This document shows positions 1-4,944 of a DNA stretch of 5,502 nt, one piece after another. Below the pieces are notes generated by a model. The model saw only the letters and a program-made list of their open reading frames with translations, did not search any database and had not been told where the DNA came from. Made by a program: the position numbers and the translations under genes. Origin of the DNA: Bacillota bacterium (GTDB lineage Bacteria; Bacillota; Sulfobacillia; RBS10-35; JAJYVN01); NCBI GenBank assembly GCA_021827805.1, contig JAKAUG010000124.1, positions 1 through 5,502 on the forward strand. Reading direction: 5' to 3'. Position 1 is the first letter of the stretch. The number at the start of each line of letters is the position of its first letter.

Positions 1-6
1 AGCGCG

Positions 7-222
7 ATGGGCCTCAACCTCAGTCATACGGTGGCCGCAACCTCGGGAGACATCTGGTGGTGGGTGCTCGGCATCGCGGCCGTCGTCGCCCTTGTGTGGT
101 GGTGGTCCGCGGCCAGTACCAACGCCCGCCGCGCCAGCGCCGGTCCGGACGACGCCGCGGACGCCACGCCGAACTCGGGCAATGGCCCCGCTGAGGGAGA
201 TCACCAGGGCGGCAACGGGTGA
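7..222 (+). CDS. small single-pass membrane protein, unknown function (71 aa, 5' end uncertain)
   Basis: I do not recognise a family. The reading frame gives 71 residues with one hydrophobic segment at about 17-33, bounded on both sides by three tryptophans (WWW at 17-19 and 31-33), then an Arg-Arg pair (41-42) and a polar tail rich in Gly, Asp, Asn and Pro. By the positive-inside rule this suggests a single helix with the tail in the cytoplasm (inference). Only six bases precede the ATG, so no ribosome binding site can be judged and the true start may lie outside the window. The TGA stop abuts a strong hairpin shared with the convergent DUF4097 gene, which supports a real gene end. The frame could still be a chance open frame in G+C-rich DNA, but the hydrophobic profile and stop placement argue against that. 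Confidence 0.55.
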   Translation: MGLNLSHTVAATSGDIWWWVLGIAAVVALVWWWSAASTNARRASAGPDDAADATPNSGNGPAEGDHQGGNG

Positions 223-266
223 GCCGAGAGGGTGCGGACGCCCGCGAGACGTCCGCACCCCGGCTC
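221..266. terminator. bidirectional hairpin terminator between convergent genes
   Basis: An 11-bp perfect inverted repeat (GGGTGCGGACG at 230-240, CGTCCGCACCC at 250-260) surrounds a 9-base loop. It is extended by GAGCCG (221-226) pairing with CGGCTC (261-266), with AGA (227-229) as a one-sided bulge, giving 17 pairs in all. It sits exactly between the stop of the plus-strand small gene (220-222) and the stop of the minus-strand DUF4097 gene (269-271), so it can serve both. Neither side has a T-run, so it is a U-tract-less hairpin. Such hairpins are common in high-GC genomes, but their strength as intrinsic terminators is uncertain. Confidence 0.8.
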
Positions 267-268
267 TC

Positions 269-1399
269 CTAGAGCAGGCGGATGCTCCCGTTGGTGGTAC
301 GCAGATCCAGCGTCAGACGACGGTCGGACTCTTCCCAGTCCGGGGAGCGCCACGAGAGTTCGAGCCGCCCGATGCCGCGTGGCCGCGGCACGTCGGGACC
401 AAGCCCCAGGGGCTCCAGGCGCCCGTTGCTCGTGCTGGCCTCCACCTCGACGGCCACCCCCGCCGGCAGACGGATCTCGATGGACCCGTTGCTCGTGGTG
501 GCGCGAACCTCGCAGGGCGCCCCCGCCTCCACGGCGGGCGCCAACTCGATCGAGCCGTTGCTCGTGCGCAGCTCAAGATGCCCACCCAATCCGTGGGCCT
601 CGATCGAGCCGTTTGTGGTGAACACCTCGACGTCCTCGCCCCGGACCTCGGCCAGACGGACGCGGCCGTTGGAGGTCTCCACCCGCAGCCCCTGCAGCCA
701 GAGCGAGGAGATCTCCACCGCTCCGTTGCTGGTGCGCGCCACACCCCCCCAGCGCGCCTCCCGCGGCAGTCGCGCCTCAACGGCCAGAGCACTGGGCCAG
801 GCCACGGTGCCGGATTGCCGGCGCACCAAGACCTGCCGGCCCTGGACCTCCGCCCGGATCGAGTCCGCCACCCGCCGGGCCTCCGCCTCCGAGGGCGCGT
901 GCACCGTCTTGCGCAGGAACAGCAGCGCGTCCGCTCCGTCGGCGCCGCTCAGGGACAGGCCCCCGTTCCAGCCCTCCACATCCAGACCGGCCGGACCCTC
1001 GGCTCCCCCCTCCAGGGTCCCCTGGGCACCGTCCTCAAAGCGGAAGCCGGGTCCAAGCGTGCCCCATCCCGCCCGCACCGCGCGCTCCATGATGTCCGGA
1101 ATGTTGGCCACCGCTCGGCTCACGCCGTCGCCGATCAGTTCCGCCGCGCGCACCGTCCGCTCCCCGGCCCGGGCCACCACCTCGTCCGCGTGCCGCGCCC
1201 AGTACTCCGCGGCCATCCGGCTGCGCCGCGCGGCTCCCCGCGCCGCCTGTTCCATCCAGTCCGTTGGGCGCGCCGTCCCTCCGCTGGGCGCGCGGTCTCC
1301 CAGAGCCCGCAAGAGATCCGCGGCCTCCGCGGCCGTGATCTTGCCGCTCTCGAGCAGACGCAGCACGGCCATGCGTTCATCGCTGTCGTCCTCGGCCAT
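269..1399 (-). CDS. DUF4097 family (YvlB-like) protein with N-terminal SHOCT-like motif and T(S/T)NG repeats, 376 aa
   Basis: Function is unknown. DUF4097 proteins form a repetitive beta structure and are often linked to envelope-stress genes in Firmicutes (family knowledge). Residues 11-33 form a short helical motif (ESGKITAAEAADLL) typical of the N-terminus of YvlB-like proteins. Residues about 45-112 are Ala/Arg/Glu-rich and probably helical. From about 140 onward the protein is beta-rich, with seven TSNG/TTNG turns at 223, 242, 261, 279, 302, 323 and 368, each followed by a short hydrophobic strand. Most are 18-23 residues apart, as expected of a solenoid. No signal peptide or membrane helix is visible, so the protein looks cytoplasmic or peripheral. 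The frame runs open further upstream, but ATG 1399 is chosen because a G-rich Shine-Dalgarno-like stretch precedes it and the upstream part overlaps the DUF2089 gene in another frame. It starts 20 nt after that gene's stop, so the two are probably co-transcribed. Confidence 0.85.
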   Translation of the reverse strand: MAEDDSDERMAVLRLLESGKITAAEAADLLRALGDRAPSGGTARPTDWMEQAARGAARRSRMAAEYWARHADEVVARAGERTVRAAELIGDGVSRAVANIPDIMERAVRAGWGTLGPGFRFEDGAQGTLEGGAEGPAGLDVEGWNGGLSLSGADGADALLFLRKTVHAPSEAEARRVADSIRAEVQGRQVLVRRQSGTVAWPSALAVEARLPREARWGGVARTSNGAVEISSLWLQGLRVETSNGRVRLAEVRGEDVEVFTTNGSIEAHGLGGHLELRTSNGSIELAPAVEAGAPCEVRATTSNGSIEIRLPAGVAVEVEASTSNGRLEPLGLGPDVPRPRGIGRLELSWRSPDWEESDRRLTLDLRTTNGSIRLL

Positions 1400-1419
1400 G
1401 ATCCCCCGCCCCCTTCCCA

Positions 1420-1800
1420 TCATCCCTGGACCAGTCGGTCCGCCGCCTCTGTGGCCGTGATCTCCCCACGCTCCAGGGCCGCCAGCACCTCCAGGCGGCG
1501 CCGCAGGGTCGCCGCCGCCGCTTCGCCCGCATCCTCGCCAAGCCCCAGGCGGTCGAGAACGGCATCCAGCCGGGCTCGCACCGTGGGGTACGAGAGTCCC
1601 AGCACCCGCTCCACCTCGCGCAGGTTGCCCCGCGCCCGCAGAAAGAGCTCCAGAAAGGTCTGCTCCGCGGGATCCAACGCCGCATAGCGGGAAGGCGGGA
1701 ACTGACCCTCGACGGAGGTGGCGCACTGCGGACACTGGAGACGGCGCACCTCCAGCGGCCCACCGCACGAGGGGCAGCGGGCCACGGGCCTGGCCAGCAT
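1420..1800 (-). CDS. DUF2089 family zinc-ribbon/HTH protein, probable transcriptional regulator, 126 aa
   Basis: The N-terminus has two CxxC pairs (CPSC at 9-12, CPQC at 23-26), a zinc ribbon. Residues about 53-86 form a helix-turn-helix-like segment (RGNLREVERVLGLSYPTVRA is its core), the usual DUF2089 arrangement. The C-terminus (about 104-126) carries an ERGEITATEAADRL motif closely matching the N-terminus of the next protein. A DNA-binding regulatory role is inferred from the HTH; no target is known. The ATG at 1800 has an excellent Shine-Dalgarno (AAGGAGG, 1808-1814) seven bases upstream, so it is preferred over the in-frame ATGs near 1887-1890, which overlap the end of uvrC and would place the promoter inside the gene. 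The adjacent in-frame GTG (1803) is too close to the SD. A promoter and a candidate operator lie just upstream, which makes autoregulation possible. The stop is 20 nt before the DUF4097 start. Confidence 0.85.
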   Translation of the reverse strand: MLARPVARCPSCGGPLEVRRLQCPQCATSVEGQFPPSRYAALDPAEQTFLELFLRARGNLREVERVLGLSYPTVRARLDAVLDRLGLGEDAGEAAAATLRRRLEVLAALERGEITATEAADRLVQG

Positions 1801-1822
1801 CACGACCCCTCCTTCATCATCG

Positions 1823-1851
1823 ACGCTATGCTCGTCGTTAGCGAATGTCAA
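1823..1851 (-). promoter_or_regulatory. sigma-70-like promoter for the DUF2089-DUF4097 pair
   Basis: On the minus strand a perfect -35 box TTGACA (1846-1851) is followed, after exactly 17 bases, by TAGCGT (1823-1828). The latter matches TATAAT at three positions, including the important first TA and last T. The expected start of transcription is near 1816, giving a short leader of about 16 nt that just includes the Shine-Dalgarno at 1808-1814. The surrounding 79-nt gap is visibly richer in A+T than the flanking genes. The weak -10 box makes this a prediction rather than a certainty. Confidence 0.6.
1824..1843. promoter_or_regulatory. candidate operator: CGCTA-N10-TAGCG inverted repeat in the promoter
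   Basis: CGCTA (1824-1828) and TAGCG (1839-1843), read on the plus strand, form a 5-bp inverted repeat with a 10-base spacer, so the half-site centres are 15 bp apart. The repeat lies across the -10 box and spacer of the predicted promoter, where a bound protein would block RNA polymerase. The HTH protein encoded immediately downstream is the obvious candidate ligand (inference). The arms are short and the match could be chance. Confidence 0.3.
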
Positions 1852-1879
1852 CTCAGACCTTGCCAATGATGATATGCCG

Positions 1880-3790
1880 TCACGCATCATGACGTTCTGG
1901 CGCGGTGGCCTCGGAGGACGCCAGATAGGCCAGCAGGTCCTCGGCGGCTTGCCGGTTCATGCCCGGCACGCGGGCCAGGGCCTCGGCGCCCGCCTCACGG
2001 ATGGCCGCCAGCGAGGGATAGGCGGACAACAGGGCCTTGCGCCGCTTGGGCCCGATGTGCGGCGCCTCCTCGAGCAGCGAGCGGACGGAGGCGCGGCCCC
2101 TGAGGTTCCGGTGGTAACCCAACCCGAAGCGGTGGGCCTCGTCGCGCACGCGCTGCAGGAGGTGCAGGGCGGGGGATTCCCGGGGCAGCACGATCGGTTC
2201 CGGGGAGCCCTCGCAGTAGATCCACTCCTGCTCCTTGGCCAGCCCGAAGGTCGGGATGCCCCCGAGGCCGAGTTCGCGCATCGCCGTGCGCGCGCTCGAG
2301 AGCTGCCCACGCCCTCCGTCGATGATCACCAGGTCTGGCAGGTGGGCAAAGCCTTCAGCGCCGGCCGGCACCGCCCCGTCGGCGTTCTGGGACGCCAGCG
2401 CGGCACGCTCGGCCTGGGCCCGGGCGAAGCGGCGCCCGAGCACCTCCCGCATGGTGGCGAAGTCATCAGCGCCCTGGACGGTGCGCACGCGGAACTTGCG
2501 GTACTGGGATTTGTCCGGCCGGCCGGATGTGAACACGACCATGGCGCTCACCGCGTTGGTCCCCTGCAGATTGGAGTTGTCGTAGCACTCGATGCGCTGG
2601 GGCGGCGCCGCGAGGCGCAGGGCGCCCGCCAGCTCCTCCAGGGCCTGGGCAATCGCCTGCTGGCTACGCTCGCGCCGCCACTGCTCGGCACCGAGGTGCT
2701 CCGCCGCGTTGCGCCGCACCATCTCCACCTGCTCACGCTTGGGGCCACGCCTGGGCACCGCCAGGGCCACCGCGCCCCCGCGGCGGGTCCGCAGCATGGC
2801 GCGCACGATCTCCGGGTTGGGGACCTCGCCGCTGAGCAGAAGCTCGCGAGGCACCGGCATGCCCTCGCCGTAGAACTGGCCGATGAAGGACTCCAGGACC
2901 TGTCCGTCGTCGGCGCCCTCCGTCCCCATGAGCACGAAGCCGTCATGGCCCGCCAGCTTACCCTCGCGAAAATGGAAGACCTCGACGGCGGCCTCGTCCT
3001 CCCCGCGGGCCACCGCGAGCACATCGCGATCCTCCCGGCTCTCCAGGTGAACCTTCTGCTTGGCCAGCACCGCATCCAGCGCCGCCAGGCGGTCCCGCAG
3101 CTGGGCCGCCTCCTCGAAGCGCAGGTCCTCCGCCGCCTCATGCATGCGCTCGCGGAGTCGGCTGAGCACACCTTCGCCGCGGCCGTCCAGGAACTGCTCC
3201 AGATCGCCGATCATCCGCCGGTACTCCTCGGCGCTCGTCGCCGCGATGCACGGCGCAAGACAGCGGTGGATGTGGTGGTACAGACACGGCTGGGGCTGGG
3301 CGAGCCGGCGGTCGGAGCACGTCCGGTAGGGAAAGGCGCGACGCAGCACGTCCATCGTCTCCCGCACGGCGGAGGCGTGCGGGTAGGGTCCGAAGTAGCG
3401 GGCGCCGTCGTCCTGGGGCCGGCGCACCACCTCCAGGCGGGGCCACGCCGCGCGCATGTCCAGGCGCAGAAACGGGTACTGCTTGTCGTCCCTCAGCCGG
3501 ATGTTGTACTTGGGGTGGTGGCGCTTGATCAGGTTGTTCTCCAGGATCAGGGCCTCGACCTCGGAGTCGGTGACCATGATCTCAAGGGAGGCCACCAGGG
3601 CCACCAGGGCCTGGGTCTTGGCCTCCAGGCCCCGTCCGGCCTGGAAGTAGCTGCGCACACGGTTCTTGAGTGAGACAGCCTTCCCCACGTACAGGATCTG
3701 CCCCGGCGCATCCCGGAAGAGGTAGACCCCAGGACGGTCCGGCAACATCCGCAGCTGGTCGTGCAGAGACCGCTGCTCGCCCTCCACCAC
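1880..3790 (-). CDS. uvrC: UvrC, excision nuclease subunit C of UvrABC (636 aa)
   Basis: UvrC joins the UvrB-DNA complex and makes the 3' and then the 5' incision around a DNA lesion in cytoplasmic nucleotide excision repair. Domains are in the normal order and length is normal. The GIY-YIG nuclease has GVY (21-23), YVG (34-36), R44 and E84. A four-cysteine cluster (C158, C169, C177, C181), known in the family to bind an iron-sulfur cluster, is intact. The UVR motif that binds UvrB is at about 209-244. The RNase H-like 5' nuclease has D404 in ECYDNS, D491 in IDGG and H553 in DEAHRF. A C-terminal helix-hairpin-helix pair is at about 573-625. All expected catalytic residues are present. The start is GTG: two adjacent GTG codons (3790 and 3787) follow GGGGAGG (3795-3801) by 4 and 7 bases, so 3787 may be the true start with one residue fewer. 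It begins 15 nt after the small membrane gene. Confidence 0.97.
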   Translation of the reverse strand: MVEGEQRSLHDQLRMLPDRPGVYLFRDAPGQILYVGKAVSLKNRVRSYFQAGRGLEAKTQALVALVASLEIMVTDSEVEALILENNLIKRHHPKYNIRLRDDKQYPFLRLDMRAAWPRLEVVRRPQDDGARYFGPYPHASAVRETMDVLRRAFPYRTCSDRRLAQPQPCLYHHIHRCLAPCIAATSAEEYRRMIGDLEQFLDGRGEGVLSRLRERMHEAAEDLRFEEAAQLRDRLAALDAVLAKQKVHLESREDRDVLAVARGEDEAAVEVFHFREGKLAGHDGFVLMGTEGADDGQVLESFIGQFYGEGMPVPRELLLSGEVPNPEIVRAMLRTRRGGAVALAVPRRGPKREQVEMVRRNAAEHLGAEQWRRERSQQAIAQALEELAGALRLAAPPQRIECYDNSNLQGTNAVSAMVVFTSGRPDKSQYRKFRVRTVQGADDFATMREVLGRRFARAQAERAALASQNADGAVPAGAEGFAHLPDLVIIDGGRGQLSSARTAMRELGLGGIPTFGLAKEQEWIYCEGSPEPIVLPRESPALHLLQRVRDEAHRFGLGYHRNLRGRASVRSLLEEAPHIGPKRRKALLSAYPSLAAIREAGAEALARVPGMNRQAAEDLLAYLASSEATAPERHDA

Positions 3791-3805
3791 GGCGCCTCCC
3801 CGGCC

Positions 3806-3982
3806 TCAGCGGCGGCGGGCGCCCAGAAAGGCGGCCAGCGCCAGGAGGCCCACGTCGAGCGCATCCAGGAACCACGTGACACGCGGCTGGAGACGCGGCG
3901 CCACCAGGAGGATCGCCGAGAGGGCCAGGGCACCGATGACGGCGATGCGGGCCACCAGGCGGCGAAGGGATCCACGCGGCAC
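3806..3982 (-). CDS. 58-aa two-helix membrane protein upstream of uvrC, unknown function
   Basis: This gene starts with GTG and is easily missed because the same frame is open far upstream into the SDR gene. The GTG at 3982 follows AAGGGGGA with suitable spacing. The product has a basic N-terminus (RGSLRR), a first hydrophobic helix at about 13-28 ending in Ala-Pro-Arg, a short polar turn (LQPR), a second helix at about 36-55 with aspartates at 40 and 43, and an RRR end. Basic charges at both ends predict a hairpin with both termini in the cytoplasm. It lies 73 nt after the SDR stop and 15 nt before the uvrC start, so it is probably translated from the uvr transcript. No family is recognised and no role in repair can be claimed. 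The stretch could be non-coding, but clean hydrophobic segments, an SD and tight spacing favour a gene. Confidence 0.7.
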   Translation of the reverse strand: MPRGSLRRLVARIAVIGALALSAILLVAPRLQPRVTWFLDALDVGLLALAAFLGARRR

Positions 3983-3986
3983 GGCG

Positions 3987-4005
3987 GTTCCCCCTTCGGC
4001 GGAAC
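3987..4005 (-). promoter_or_regulatory. hairpin covering the Shine-Dalgarno of the 58-aa gene
   Basis: On the minus strand GTTCC (4005-4001) pairs with GGAAC (3991-3987). Two further C-G pairs lie inside one G-G mismatch, closing on a GAA triloop: seven pairs in 19 bases. The G-run that serves as ribosome binding site for the GTG at 3982 is inside the 3' arm. If it folds in the mRNA it would lower translation of the small membrane gene. The stem is short, so the effect may be weak. Confidence 0.35.
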
Positions 4006-4055
4006 GAGCCCACTTTAGCGGTGGGGCGGCCGCACTCGCAACCCAGGGCCCCGGT

Positions 4056-4928
4056 TCAGCGACCCGTGAAGGCCTCGGGCTGGACCCCCGTATCTTGCCA
4101 GAAGGCCGTCGGGTCGCACACGTTGCCCGCCAGCAACATCGTGAACTCATCCCGGCTGAGTGGGAAGCCTGGCAGCCGCTCCAGCAGGGGCAGCATGGCG
4201 CGCAGGGGCGCCACCGGCACGGAGAGGCAGCGCAGACGCCGCCCCGCGGCGGTGGCGATCCGCCGCAACACCTCGCGATAGGGCAGACGCTCCGGCCCCC
4301 CCGCCTCGTAGGTCCGACCCGCCGCGGCGGGCAGAGCCAGCAGACGGGCGATCCCCACCGCAAGGTTGTCCGTCGAGATCGGCTGCAGCAGGAACCCCCC
4401 GTCGCCGAACATCGGCACCACGGGTGCACGACACACCAGATCCCGCAGGGTCTGGACCATGTTCGGCCCCGGTCCCCCGGGTCCGAAGACCACCGATGGG
4501 CGCACCACCACGGCCTCAAGGCCCGAGCGCGCGAGCGCGTCCTCCGCCGCGGCCTTGGCGCGCAGGTAGGGCGTGGCGCCGTCCGCATCCGCGCCGACGG
4601 CGCTCACATAGAGCAGACGGCGCACCCCGGCCCGAAGGCACGCGGCCGCGAGGTTCCTGGTGCCCTGGACGTGCACCGCGTCGTGGCTCTGCCCGCGCGG
4701 CGCACGCAGCACGCCCACCAGATTGATCGCAGCCTCAGCGCCCCGTGCGGCCTCCTCCAGCCCCGTGCCGGCGACGACATCGCCCGTGACGAGTTCGACC
4801 TCTCCGAGCCAGGTCGGCCGCGGCGAGCCGGGGCGCACGAGCGCACGCACGGTGTGGCCCTCCGCACGCAGGACCCGGACCACCGCTCCCCCCACGTAGC
4901 CGGTGCCACCGGCGACCAGCACCCGCAC
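4056..4928 (-). CDS. NAD(P)-binding atypical SDR, NmrA/NDUFA9-like epimerase-dehydratase family protein (290 aa)
   Basis: A Rossmann-fold protein of the extended/atypical short-chain dehydrogenase group. The dinucleotide-binding loop GGTGYVGG is at 7-14. An arginine at 32 after the second strand hints at NADP rather than NAD. GD at 49-50 and NLVG at 69-72 follow the usual pattern. The catalytic-type residues S109 (YVSAVG) and Y121-x3-K125 are present, so it may be enzymatically active, unlike many NmrA-type sensors. VVRPSVVFGPG (141-151) is typical of the NDUFA9-like branch. The substrate cannot be told from sequence. The start is GTG 4928, preceded by GAGGGGGGT (4934-4942); the open frame upstream overlaps uvrA and is not used. 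It begins 16 nt after the uvrA stop, so it is probably co-transcribed. A role in repair is not established; it may be a co-transcribed passenger or a redox-linked function. Confidence 0.88.
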   Translation of the reverse strand: MRVLVAGGTGYVGGAVVRVLRAEGHTVRALVRPGSPRPTWLGEVELVTGDVVAGTGLEEAARGAEAAINLVGVLRAPRGQSHDAVHVQGTRNLAAACLRAGVRRLLYVSAVGADADGATPYLRAKAAAEDALARSGLEAVVVRPSVVFGPGGPGPNMVQTLRDLVCRAPVVPMFGDGGFLLQPISTDNLAVGIARLLALPAAAGRTYEAGGPERLPYREVLRRIATAAGRRLRCLSVPVAPLRAMLPLLERLPGFPLSRDEFTMLLAGNVCDPTAFWQDTGVQPEAFTGR

Positions 4929-4944
4929 AGGCCACCCCCCTCGT

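Noticed and set aside
92..1687. Long plus-strand open frames opposite the DUF4097 and DUF2089 genes
   Set aside because: They are Arg/Pro/Ala-rich shadows without domains, spanning two well-supported minus-strand genes and the terminator hairpin.
1812..1840. Extracytoplasmic-function sigma promoter using CGTC as -10 before DUF2089
   Set aside because: A CGTC is present but no GAAC-type -35 lies 16-17 bases upstream; the TTGACA box fits a sigma-70 promoter better.
1801..1890. In-frame ATG codons near 1887-1890 as the DUF2089 start
   Set aside because: The added N-terminus is unlike the family, overlaps the uvrC stop and contains the promoter-like sequence; the ATG at 1800 has a near-perfect SD.
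1867..1890. ATGAT...ATCAT inverted repeat around the uvrC stop as a terminator
   Set aside because: The arms pair only with a bulge, are A+T-rich and short, and no T-run follows, so it is unlikely to terminate transcription.
1718..3673. A 651-codon plus-strand open frame opposite uvrC
   Set aside because: It is antisense to a complete, well-conserved uvrC with all catalytic residues. Its translation is Gly/Ala/Arg/His-rich with no recognisable domain, as expected from high G+C at third codon positions.
4009..4025. CCCAC-N7-GTGGG hairpin between the SDR and the 58-aa gene
   Set aside because: Only five pairs and no T-run; too weak to call a terminator, and the genes around it look co-transcribed.
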